Shown one piece after another: positions 1-5,401 of a stretch of DNA of 12,729 nt (positions are counted from its first letter, which is position 1; each line of letters opens with the position of its first letter). The position numbers and the translations under genes were made by a program. Below the pieces are notes generated by a model, which saw only the letters and a list, made by a program, of their open reading frames with translations, searched no databases and had not been told where the DNA came from. The stretch lies in the NCBI GenBank assembly GCA_902796465.1, contig CADBPK010000131.1, positions 1-12,729 of the forward strand. The letters run 5' to 3'. The stretch comes from an uncultured Erysipelotrichaceae bacterium (GTDB taxonomy: Bacteria; Bacillota_I; Bacilli_A; Erysipelotrichales; Erysipelotrichaceae).

Positions 1-180
1 CGGAGCCCCGTGTTCGATTTCCCAGCGGAACGATTCCCGTACATGCCAGGCGTCAAACTTCATCCAACGGTGCCTTTTGTAATCCAGGAAGAGAATGCGG
101 TGAAGTGTGGTCTGTTCAACGGTCTGCCAGTTGCCATCATCTTCGACGAATTCCCTTGCCTGCTTTTTGGTCATTGCCAT
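1..180 (-). CDS. Partial hypothetical protein of the element's leftward operon (N-terminal 60 codons)
   Basis: An open frame reads leftward from an ATG at 178-180 to the window edge without a stop, so only the first 60 residues are seen. The start is well supported: a strong AAAGGAGG-type Shine-Dalgarno lies about 9 bases upstream (190-197). The product begins MAMTKKQAREFV and is rich in charged and aromatic residues (two Trp near the middle, HRWMKFDAWHVRESFRWE further on). It shows no signal peptide or membrane segment. I do not recognise the family. It lies on the same strand as, and downstream of, the small HTH gene at 381-629, separated by a large inverted repeat, and is probably an early gene of the mobile element. 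Coding status rests on the Shine-Dalgarno and the uninterrupted frame. Confidence 0.6.
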   Translation of the reverse strand, partial: MAMTKKQAREFVEDDGNWQTVEQTTLHRILFLDYKRHRWMKFDAWHVRESFRWEIEHGAP

Positions 181-204
181 GTGTTTTTCCTCCTTTCCTT
201 TTCC

Positions 205-355
205 CATCTCTCTCGACTCCTATGTCCTGCACACCGTCAGAACAAAGGAGGAATTTTATGAGTTTCACTAATAATGGATAACCTTGCCTACACACCCAGT
301 CGCTGCTTAACTGGTGACAAAAACCCGATGTGCAGGATATAGAAGTCGAAAGATG
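205..355 (-). repeat. Long imperfect inverted repeat, probable RNA hairpin in the leftward transcript
   Basis: Arms at about 213-236 and 326-349 match at 21 of 24 positions as inverted copies. The perfect core is TCCTGCACA (225-233) against TGTGCAGGA (329-337). A further CATCT/AGATG pair (205-209 and 351-355) extends the stem. Two of the three mismatches become G-U pairs only if the minus strand is transcribed, which favours a structured leftward RNA between the HTH gene and the gene starting at 180. The enclosed stretch of about 90 bases contains a smaller CACCCAG/CTGGTG stem (293-316). The hairpin ends shortly before the Shine-Dalgarno of the next gene, so it may control its translation, act as a processing site, or be a recombination site. 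Function is unknown. Confidence 0.6.
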
Positions 356-380
356 TCTTTCCGGTACTGTCTGCTACGAT

Positions 381-629
381 TTATGCCGGATCTTCAGCGT
401 TGTTTACTTGCACTTCTGCAAGTGGTTTTGCAAAAAAAATACGGTCAACATCTTCTCCAGAAAGACATAAACAATCCTTAATTGCCTGTATTTCTTTCCG
501 GTAAAAGTCACTGTTTCCCGTCTTTTTACGATAAAAAGTGGATGTATCAATCCCAATAGCCCGTGATAAAGACTGATCATTGTATCCATTTTCAATCATT
601 CTTGCTTTCAGAAGCCTTTCGTTTACCAT
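381..629 (-). CDS. Small HTH regulator, Cro-like (DUF739-type) of a mobile element
   Basis: Encodes 82 residues starting MVNERLLKARMIENGYNDQS. A compact helix-turn-helix covers roughly residues 4-60: a scaffold helix, a Q-S-L-S-R-A-I-G helix-turn, then a recognition helix around STFYRKKTG, followed by EIQAIKDCLCLSGEDVDRIFFA. This resembles the small XRE/DUF739 repressors of Firmicutes phages and ICEs. The start at 629 was preferred to an in-frame ATG at 653 because an AAAGGA Shine-Dalgarno lies 8 bases upstream and the later start leaves the palindrome at 646-663 in the 5' leader. It is the first gene of the leftward unit and diverges from the XRE gene at 790, the usual position of a Cro-like switch protein. 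An operator-like palindrome lies inside its own 3' coding end. Confidence 0.85.
   Translation of the reverse strand: MVNERLLKARMIENGYNDQSLSRAIGIDTSTFYRKKTGNSDFYRKEIQAIKDCLCLSGEDVDRIFFAKPLAEVQVNNAEDPA
406..423. promoter_or_regulatory. Operator-like palindrome inside the 3' end of the small HTH gene
   Basis: ACTTGCA-CTTC-TGCAAGT is a perfect 7+7 palindrome with a 4-base spacer. It matches the promoter-proximal palindrome at 646-663 in both arms; only spacer bases differ. It lies in codons for ..LAEVQV.. of the HTH gene, about 240 bp from the promoter copy. Inferred role: an auxiliary operator allowing looping or a transcription block, bound by one of the two HTH proteins. Confidence 0.55.
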
Positions 630-645
630 GCATCCCATCCTTTCT

Positions 646-663
646 ACTTGCACATCTGCAAGT
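646..663. promoter_or_regulatory. Operator palindrome at the start of the leftward transcript
   Basis: ACTTGCA-CATC-TGCAAGT lies just downstream of the leftward -10 box (670-675), across the expected transcription start and just ahead of the Shine-Dalgarno of the HTH gene. A protein bound here should block the leftward promoter. It is the same palindrome as 406-423 and shares the TGCA-N4-TGCA core with the sites at 699 and 742. Confidence 0.7.
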
Positions 664-669
664 ACTTAC

Positions 670-698
670 AATATACCATCTGTCAAAATTGCTGTCAA
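670..698 (-). promoter_or_regulatory. Leftward promoter of the small HTH operon
   Basis: Read on the minus strand: TTGACA (-35, 693-698), a 17-base spacer, then TATATT (-10, 670-675). That is a perfect -35, five of six at -10 and ideal spacing. TGCA-N4-TGCA sites flank it, 646-663 downstream and 699-710 upstream, so it is probably tightly repressed. Confidence 0.75.
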
Positions 699-710
699 TG
701 CAGAAATGCA
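699..710. promoter_or_regulatory. Middle operator of the switch
   Basis: TGCA-GAAA-TGCA abuts the leftward -35 box on its upstream side. With flanking bases (AA before, AG after) it is nearly the reverse complement of the site at 742-753. A protein here could interfere with the leftward promoter or contact polymerase at the rightward promoter. Confidence 0.55.
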
Positions 711-740
711 AGAAAAACGGCAGTACAACGCTTTTGTATC

Positions 741-768
741 TTGCATTTTTGCATTATATTTATATAAT
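741..768 (+). promoter_or_regulatory. Rightward promoter of the XRE gene with overlapping operator
   Basis: The -10 box is TATAAT at 763-768, in an AT-rich run. The best -35 is TTGCAT at 741-746 with a 16-base spacer. The -35 falls inside TGCA-TTTT-TGCA (742-753), the fourth copy of the operator core. The XRE Shine-Dalgarno (AGGAGG, 777-782) follows at once, so the leader is short. Binding at 742-753 should repress this promoter, consistent with autoregulation. Confidence 0.65.
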
Positions 769-789
769 AAAAGCACAGGAGGAATTTTT

Positions 790-1203
790 ATGACTATTGG
801 TGAGTATATTAAACTGAGAAGAAAGCAACTTCGCTTATCAGCTGAACAGGTAGCAGAATACTGTGGTGTTAACCCAGCAACTGTGTACAGATGGGAAAGT
901 GGAGCAATTGGGGATATTCCCGGGAAGAAAATAAAAGCATTGGCAGAGATTCTGCAAATATCACCTTCGATTATTGTTGGTTCAGTTGATGATGATAATG
1001 TCCACGATTTCGAAGAGCTTTCACGTCCTGTTCTCCCCGACTTCAAGACAGCCCAGGAAGCCATAAAATTCATCCTCGAAGTTCCCCTCGTAGCGCAATT
1101 CGGCGGATATGACCTCGATAACATGTCCGATGAAGAATTGATCGACTTTGCCAACCGTGTCGCCGCAATGATCCAGATCATGAAGCAGAACCAATCGCAG
1201 TAA
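790..1203 (+). CDS. XRE-family transcriptional repressor of the element (ImmR/CI-like)
   Basis: A 137-residue protein. Residues about 5-62 form a classic five-helix XRE domain (IKLRRKQLRLSAEQVAEYCG, then VNPATVYRWESG as turn and recognition helix). The C-terminal 60 residues form a helical region (AIKFILEVPLVAQFGGYDLD and onward) seen in many Firmicutes repressors, probably for dimerisation. ATG at 790 has AGGAGG 7 bases upstream; earlier in-frame starts would run through the promoter and operators. It is followed 19 bases later by an ImmA/IrrE metalloprotease gene, the repressor/antirepressor pairing known from ICEBs1 (ImmR/ImmA) and many prophages. I infer that it binds the TGCA-N4-TGCA sites and that cleavage by the neighbouring protease relieves repression. 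Either HTH protein could be the real ligand of those sites. Confidence 0.9.
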   Translation: MTIGEYIKLRRKQLRLSAEQVAEYCGVNPATVYRWESGAIGDIPGKKIKALAEILQISPSIIVGSVDDDNVHDFEELSRPVLPDFKTAQEAIKFILEVPLVAQFGGYDLDNMSDEELIDFANRVAAMIQIMKQNQSQ

Positions 1204-1222
1204 AACAGAAAGCGTGATCTGA

Positions 1223-1675
1223 ATGAACCCTGACATTGAATTGATCTATGAGACGATCGGTCGGCTGGAGTCTTCAAACATATATGTCCTCCTTGAAACG
1301 TTTGGTATAGATATCCATTACACTCCGCAGATGATCCCTCATAAAAGAGATTCAATGATCATTTGCTGCGGAAACCGCAAAGGTATATTCATAAAGCCGA
1401 ATCCGGATCCAAAATACATCGAGTTCCTGCTCTGGCATGAATTCGGTCATTATATTCTGCATTACAAACCATACCTGAAGATGAACTATAAACTGTCCAC
1501 CTTCCGGGACCTATACGAACAGCAGGCGAATATCTTTGCGGTATTCGGCTTATTACACTCTGTCGATCTGACCGATCGGAAACCTGTCGACGCAGCTGTC
1601 TCCCTGGGAGTGCCGCCAATTATCGCCGCAGACGTCTTCCGGACACTGGCTGAGAACAGGTATACGATGAGATGA
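1223..1675 (+). CDS. ImmA/IrrE-family zinc metalloprotease
   Basis: A 150-residue protein of the COG2856 (ImmA/IrrE) family. The gluzincin motif HEFGH is at residues 72-76. The third ligand is likely Glu99 in an E-x-x-A-N-x-F-A motif, as in the family. Length is normal for the short ImmA type without its own HTH. In ICEBs1 and similar elements, ImmA cuts the adjacent XRE repressor to induce the element, and the order here (repressor then protease, 19-base gap) is the same. The Shine-Dalgarno is weak (GAAAG about 12 bases before the ATG), so translation may be coupled to the repressor gene. Substrate identity is inferred from context. The family call is firm. Confidence 0.9.
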   Translation: MNPDIELIYETIGRLESSNIYVLLETFGIDIHYTPQMIPHKRDSMIICCGNRKGIFIKPNPDPKYIEFLLWHEFGHYILHYKPYLKMNYKLSTFRDLYEQQANIFAVFGLLHSVDLTDRKPVDAAVSLGVPPIIAADVFRTLAENRYTMR

Positions 1676-1696
1676 TGATAGAAAGGTAGGGCAATT

Positions 1697-2515
1697 ATGA
1701 TAATGCTTTTTCACGGAAATATATATCACTTCAAAGACTCAAACGGTGAAGCTCATTTATGTATGTATTTATGCGATACTAACATTAAAAAAATGATTTG
1801 TATCGTTCCTGTCGATGAGAACGATCACATTTCTAACACTATCCCCATCACCGGAATGAAAAAAGTATTATTTCCCGAACGCGCTAAGGAAATTAATCGT
1901 TCAGCGATCATAAAAGAATTAAAAATCAAAGGTAAAACCGTCACTGTGGATTATTTAGTTTTTCTGACTGTTTCGGAAATAGTTCTTTCTAAGCTATTAA
2001 AGAAAACCGAACAAACATACAAAAATTTATCTCACACAAGATTTTCAAATCCTGATAAGAAGAATTACATATTAACCGAAGATTATTATAAATATCTAAC
2101 CTGGTTTGATTTTAAAACAAAACTGCAATTTGAAAAACATATTAATACTCAGCCAGGGCTTTTACAGTATGGCATTTACTGGGCAGAAATCGGAAGAAAC
2201 ATAGGTTCAGAATTAGAAAAGCTCAGACCTGTTCTTCTTTATCGCAAATGCGTTTCCTCCATCGATCCAAATCAATCTAGTTACATTGTCATTCCTCTCA
2301 CATCAAAAGGAAGAGCAGCAAGATACTATACAAACCATCCAATCATTCTAGATGGCAAAACATCATATGTGAAAATAAATGATATGAAGAGAATCAGTAT
2401 TAAGAGAATTGTTCAGCCTTATGTAGATAGTGGCGGGAATAATGTTGTGGTCAATAAGGAAGACATTGATGCTATAAAGAAAATAATTAAAAAGTACTAT
2501 GTTGACTTCCACTAA
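1697..2515 (+). CDS. PemK/MazF-like protein with a degenerate duplicated N-terminal fold
   Basis: A 272-residue protein, over twice the size of a normal MazF. The C-terminal part (about residues 156-245) reads as PemK/MazF: G-I-Y-W at the start, N-I-G-S-E around 168-172, R-P-V-L-L at 177-181, V-I-P-L-T-S at 198-203, then a KINDMKRISIKRI strand-helix. Arg177 and Thr202 align with the catalytic Arg and Ser/Thr of MazF RNases. The N-terminal half has a similar order (G-N-I-Y, HLCMYL, CIVPV, KGKTVTVDYL) but no R-P motif, so it may be an inactive second copy of the fold. It is the third gene after the repressor and protease, with no dedicated antitoxin gene beside it. The gene is visibly AT-richer than its neighbours, suggesting separate acquisition. 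Toxin activity is inferred. Confidence 0.75.
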   Translation: MIMLFHGNIYHFKDSNGEAHLCMYLCDTNIKKMICIVPVDENDHISNTIPITGMKKVLFPERAKEINRSAIIKELKIKGKTVTVDYLVFLTVSEIVLSKLLKKTEQTYKNLSHTRFSNPDKKNYILTEDYYKYLTWFDFKTKLQFEKHINTQPGLLQYGIYWAEIGRNIGSELEKLRPVLLYRKCVSSIDPNQSSYIVIPLTSKGRAARYYTNHPIILDGKTSYVKINDMKRISIKRIVQPYVDSGGNNVVVNKEDIDAIKKIIKKYYVDFH

Positions 2516-2518
2516 AAG

Positions 2519-2546
2519 CAGAAAACGCCGTTTCCAGCGTTTTCTG
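2519..2546 (+). terminator. Hairpin after the PemK/MazF-like gene
   Basis: A perfect 10-bp stem CAGAAAACGC/GCGTTTTCTG (2519-2528 and 2537-2546) with an 8-base loop, starting 3 bases after the stop codon. The T-run lies inside the 3' arm rather than after it. It can terminate if only the inner ACGC/GCGT pairs, but it is weaker than the other terminators in the window. Confidence 0.5.
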
Positions 2547-2648
2547 AAGTCCTCCTAATTTACCACACGAAGTGGATATCCGAGTTACAAGTTTATTATA
2601 CATAGTTTAAAAGATTTTTTACAGCATAAATGCATTTTTTGCACTTTT

Positions 2649-2704
2649 AGAGCAGTTTAAAGCTGGTTAAAAGCAGTTTAGAGCAAGTTTAGAGCGGTTT
2701 AGAG
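2649..2704. repeat. Five or six helically phased short direct repeats upstream of int
   Basis: Repeats of the form AGC-N2/3-GTTTA follow head to tail: AGC begins at 2651, 2661, 2672, 2682 and 2693, and a sixth degenerate unit (AGT) at 2703. Steps of 10, 11, 10, 11 and 10 bp put all units on one face of the helix. The stretch separates the hairpin after the PemK/MazF-like gene from the integrase leader. Phased repeats beside int most likely bind integrase arm domains or an excisionase, or nucleate a DNA-bending complex. Replication iterons are the alternative. Confidence 0.6.
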
Positions 2705-2713
2705 TAAATAAAT

Positions 2714-2744
2714 GATCTCCATAGGCTGGTACCCTTTGGAGATC
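2714..2744. promoter_or_regulatory. First of two hairpins in the int leader
   Basis: GATCTCCATAGG (2714-2725) and CCTTTGGAGATC (2733-2744) pair with one mismatch around a 7-base loop. No T-run follows. Two bases later a second, perfect hairpin begins. The pair occupies the int leader and could be protein sites for excision control or RNA structures limiting int expression. Confidence 0.5.
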
Positions 2745-2745
2745 T

Positions 2746-2781
2746 GGCATAGTAAATATCGTAGCAGACTTTTACTATGCC
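2746..2781. promoter_or_regulatory. Second hairpin in the int leader
   Basis: A perfect 11-bp stem, GGCATAGTAAA (2746-2756) with TTTACTATGCC (2771-2781), and a 14-base loop. It ends 17 bases before the integrase Shine-Dalgarno (GGAGG, 2799-2803). No T-run follows, so it is not a normal terminator. A weak -10-like TATAAC at 2788-2793 lies between the hairpin and the ribosome site. Confidence 0.5.
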
Positions 2782-2809
2782 TTCATTATAACAGAAATGG
2801 AGGTTTATT

Positions 2810-3853
2810 ATGCCTGTTTACAAAGAGAAAAACGGAAAAGCATGGTATGTCAAATACTCAACAACCGACCATGTTACCGGAAAAACAAAACAGATCCTGA
2901 AACGTGGATTCAAGAAAAAAGCCGAAGCAAGGCAGTGGGAAGCGGAAAACAGATCTTCCCCAGATATGAAACATACCGGTGTCACTTTCGATGAAATGCT
3001 GGAGATCTACTTGAAGAGCATTGATTCTTCCGAAACGTCTTCCTACATGAAAAAAATATGGATCAACAAGCATTTTCCGCTGCACACCCAGCCGATCCAG
3101 AAGATCACAAGGCCTATGCTCATACAGTGGAGGAATGATCTGGAAGAGACCCAGCTCGCAACCAGGACAAAAAACAGAGGGCTCCAGTATGTAAAAGCCG
3201 TATTTGATTTTGCAGAAAAGATCTACGGTATTCCGAATCCGGCTGTTGTGGTGAAATCTTATAAACTGAAAAAAGAAGATAAAAAAGAAATGGAGGTTTG
3301 GTCTCCGGAAGAGTTCAACCAGTTTATCAGCTGCATCGATCTGTTTACTTACAAAGCCTTCTATACATTCCTGTACTATACAGGGTGCCGTCGTGGCGAG
3401 GCTCTTGCCCTCTGCAAGGAAGATATCAGCGAGGATGGATACGTACACATCCACAGATCTATCCGGCACTACAAGAACGGATTCACGCCTCTGAAGACAG
3501 ATTCTTCTGAGAGAACAATAAAGATCGATTCTGCCACCTTTGAAATGATCAAGCCTTTGATTGAGAGAGCTGATCCGTTTGTGTTTGGCTGCACCAGATC
3601 CCTGCCCATCACCATAGTGGACAAGTATTTCAGAAACGGAATAAAGGCATCCGGCGTCAAACGCATCCGGATCCACGACCTCAGGCACTCTCATGCTACC
3701 TGGCTGATCAACAACGGCATTAACATTGTAGCTGTATCCAAGAGACTGGGCCATTCCACGATCAATCAAACTCTGAAAACGTATGCCCATCTGGTGGATA
3801 AGACCAACGATGAAATGATGGACTTCATAGAGCAGAACAGAACAGCTGCGTGA
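2810..3853 (+). CDS. int: Tyrosine recombinase/integrase of the mobile element
   Basis: A 347-residue site-specific recombinase of phage/ICE type. Residues about 1-50 form an arm-DNA-binding domain (MPVYKEKNGKAWYVKYS). Residues 58-145 form the SAM-like core-binding domain. The catalytic domain follows with the full set of residues: Arg194 in TGCRRGE, Lys229 in PLKTDSSERTI, His289/Arg292 in HDLRHSH, His315 in LGHS and nucleophile Tyr325 in KTYAH. Length is normal and the gene intact. ATG 2810 has GGAGG 6 bases upstream. It integrates and excises the element, with the phased repeats and hairpins upstream as probable accessory sites. It reads toward the chromosome, so one att junction should lie just downstream, between 3854 and about 3985. 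Confidence 0.95.
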   Translation: MPVYKEKNGKAWYVKYSTTDHVTGKTKQILKRGFKKKAEARQWEAENRSSPDMKHTGVTFDEMLEIYLKSIDSSETSSYMKKIWINKHFPLHTQPIQKITRPMLIQWRNDLEETQLATRTKNRGLQYVKAVFDFAEKIYGIPNPAVVVKSYKLKKEDKKEMEVWSPEEFNQFISCIDLFTYKAFYTFLYYTGCRRGEALALCKEDISEDGYVHIHRSIRHYKNGFTPLKTDSSERTIKIDSATFEMIKPLIERADPFVFGCTRSLPITIVDKYFRNGIKASGVKRIRIHDLRHSHATWLINNGINIVAVSKRLGHSTINQTLKTYAHLVDKTNDEMMDFIEQNRTAA

Positions 3854-3869
3854 TACGATTTTGATACGA
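3851..3869. repeat. Tandem TGATACGA pair at the end of int
   Basis: TGATACGA occurs at 3851-3858 (its first three bases are the int stop codon) and again at 3862-3869, an 11-bp step. A repeat of helical-turn length right at the end of an integrase gene is a plausible recombinase binding site near the attachment junction. The role is inferred. Confidence 0.4.
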
Positions 3870-3900
3870 AAATTTTTAAAACTATATATTTTTATGCATC

Positions 3901-3982
3901 AAAAAGAGCGAAAATAGCGCATTTTAGGGGGTTTTAGAGGTGTATGAACCCCTTTCATGGTATCCGCTCACTCGCTCTTTTT
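3901..3982 (+). other. Junction region after int: nested inverted repeats and possible att zone
   Basis: AAAAAGAGCGA (3901-3911) pairs perfectly with TCGCTCTTTTT (3972-3982), enclosing a GGGGTT/AACCCC stem (3928-3933 and 3947-3952). The outer stem ends in a T-run and could terminate int transcription. A 9-bp direct repeat, TTTTTATGC, occurs at 3889-3897 and 3979-3987. The element/chromosome boundary must fall between the int stop and the chromosomal terminator at 3986, but with the other end of the element outside the window the core cannot be identified. Confidence 0.4.
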
Positions 3983-3985
3983 TAT

Positions 3986-4008
3986 GCCCGGAAACATCCG
4001 GGCTTTTT
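3986..4008 (+). terminator. Rho-independent terminator, rightward
   Basis: GCCCGG (3986-3991), loop AAACAT, CCGGGC (3998-4003), then TTTTT. A textbook terminator that stops transcription from the element side before the convergent hydrolase gene. Confidence 0.85.
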
Positions 4009-4012
4009 ATGT

Positions 4013-4038
4013 AAAAAAGAGAGGATCATGTCCTCTCT
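4013..4038 (-). terminator. Rho-independent terminator of the hydrolase gene, leftward
   Basis: On the minus strand AGAGAGGA, a 5-base loop and TCCTCTCT form an 8-bp stem (4018-4038), with a six-T run from 4018 down to 4013 (the last base of the stem is the first T). It starts 4 bases past the hydrolase stop codon and lies back to back with the rightward terminator. Confidence 0.85.
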
Positions 4039-4042
4039 ATCA

Positions 4043-5221
4043 CTATAGGAGATACTTTTGGATGAATGTCCATGCCTTCAGACCGTCCGCGTCGCATTCG
4101 TCATTGAAGAAATAGATCCATGACCAGTGTCCGGAATACCTGACAGGATTTCCATCCTTGTCTTTGTACTTCCCGCTTGTATCCTCAACATGTTCCGTTG
4201 TGGAAACATAGATCTTATCCGCGCCTGCCTTCTTCAGTCTGGCCAGTGTAGGTATTTCATGGAGCGAAGGATCAACGGTCGGATCGTCTTCCGCATAAAC
4301 GAAGTACATCGGCAGCTCCTTCAATGTGCCGATTGCTTCATCTGAAATACATTTATCTGCCAGTGCTTCACAGATCGGCACATACGCATCCGCAAGATCA
4401 GGAAAATTGATCGCCAGCAGCATCGTCATGTATCCGCCGTTGGAGCAGCCGGCAATGACCGTTTTCTTTATGCCTGCATCCTTCTGATATTTCCGGATCA
4501 GTTCTTCCAGGGCATTCAGGTAGAAGGAATGTTCATCCGCATCGATCGCGCCGTGGTTGAGATTGGATCCGGTGCCGTCTTTGTCCATCCAGAATGTCGG
4601 ACACTGCGGCGCCAGGACATGCGCTCCCTGCACCATAGTCTGGAACTCTTCCGACACGAGTGAAGTGACTTTATTGGCCAGGACAGTGATGGAAGGATCC
4701 GTATGATCGATGCCGCCTTCCCCGAGACCATGGACCCAGACCACCAGCCTGTCAGATGGCGTTTCCGGCTTATAATACGCATATTTCAGGCTGATGCCGT
4801 CAGACGCGGTATAGGAGTCATACGCAAAGATATCCGCATCCGTTTCATGCGCCGTGCACGCTGCTTCGACCGGTTTGCCTTTGATCTCAAAATTCAGGCT
4901 GTAAGGATCCGACCATGTGTTGAAGAAAGTATGCATGCTGAAGAGGAGCGGAGAACCTTCATCCGGACTGATGCCGAGATCGATCTCATATATTTTTCCC
5001 TCTTCATCTTTTTTCTGCACATCCACGACCGTACGCTCCGGTTCTGCAATGACAATCGGGAATTCCGGTATTTTAGAGAAATCCGTTATCTGTTTTGTTT
5101 CGGTGATCTTCAGATCTTCTTTTTTCAGATCTTTTACAGCCTCTTCCAGATGCAGCACTGCCTTTGTGACGCAGCAGCCCCAGTCAAAGCCTTTTATTGT
5201 AATTTCATAAGTTCCCTTCAT
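4043..5221 (-). CDS. Alpha/beta hydrolase, prolyl-oligopeptidase/esterase-like
   Basis: A 392-residue protein, probably cytoplasmic (no signal peptide). Residues 1-135 form a beta-rich N-terminal domain starting MKGTYEITIKGFDWGCCVTK. The C-terminal part is an alpha/beta hydrolase: oxyanion segment HGLGEGG (164-170), nucleophile Ser260 in G-C-S-N-G-G, acid Asp312 or Asp313 in YAEDDPTVD, and His365 in SGHWSW. The arrangement resembles bacterial peptidase S9/feruloyl-esterase-like enzymes with an N-terminal accessory domain; the substrate cannot be told. The start at 5221 has GGGAGA about 7 bases upstream and a TATAAT-like -10 box. The frame stays open to 5521, but that extension runs through the divergent T-box leader and is not coding. 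The gene ends in its own terminator. Confidence 0.85.
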   Translation of the reverse strand: MKGTYEITIKGFDWGCCVTKAVLHLEEAVKDLKKEDLKITETKQITDFSKIPEFPIVIAEPERTVVDVQKKDEEGKIYEIDLGISPDEGSPLLFSMHTFFNTWSDPYSLNFEIKGKPVEAACTAHETDADIFAYDSYTASDGISLKYAYYKPETPSDRLVVWVHGLGEGGIDHTDPSITVLANKVTSLVSEEFQTMVQGAHVLAPQCPTFWMDKDGTGSNLNHGAIDADEHSFYLNALEELIRKYQKDAGIKKTVIAGCSNGGYMTMLLAINFPDLADAYVPICEALADKCISDEAIGTLKELPMYFVYAEDDPTVDPSLHEIPTLARLKKAGADKIYVSTTEHVEDTSGKYKDKDGNPVRYSGHWSWIYFFNDECDADGLKAWTFIQKYLL

Positions 5222-5248
5222 ATGATGATCTCCCTGTTTTCTATCTTT

Positions 5249-5254
5249 ATTATA
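5249..5254 (-). promoter_or_regulatory. Probable -10 box of the hydrolase gene
   Basis: TATAAT on the minus strand, 28 bases upstream of the ATG at 5221. No convincing -35 box is seen at the right distance. Confidence 0.4.
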
Positions 5255-5401
5255 TAGGGTTTTCTTTTTATTTACTGATCCAGTTTCACAAAGGGACCGC
5301 AGGAAGACCGGCGGGTTTTCAGAAGCCGGAAATATCTCTTCTGCTTTCGGAGTTTTTTTCTTGACGCGGTATCCCTGTACATGCAAAAATACCATTAATA
5401 A

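Noticed and set aside
10..261. Plus-strand open frame at the left edge
   Set aside because: It lies opposite the minus-strand gene that has a strong Shine-Dalgarno at 190-197; its own start has none and the protein looks random.
205..355. Retron msr-msd or transposon ends
   Set aside because: Inverted repeats around about 90 bases resemble a retron or MITE, but no reverse transcriptase, transposase or target duplication is visible.
666..1355. Long minus-strand open frame across the switch and XRE gene
   Set aside because: It is antisense to a clear HTH protein, runs through two promoters and resembles no family.
2858..3790. 310-codon minus-strand frame opposite int
   Set aside because: Mirror frame of a complete tyrosine recombinase; no ribosome site and low-plausibility protein.
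3854..3985. tRNA or tmRNA 3' end as integration target
   Set aside because: No CCA-type end, T-loop or acceptor stem could be found after int.
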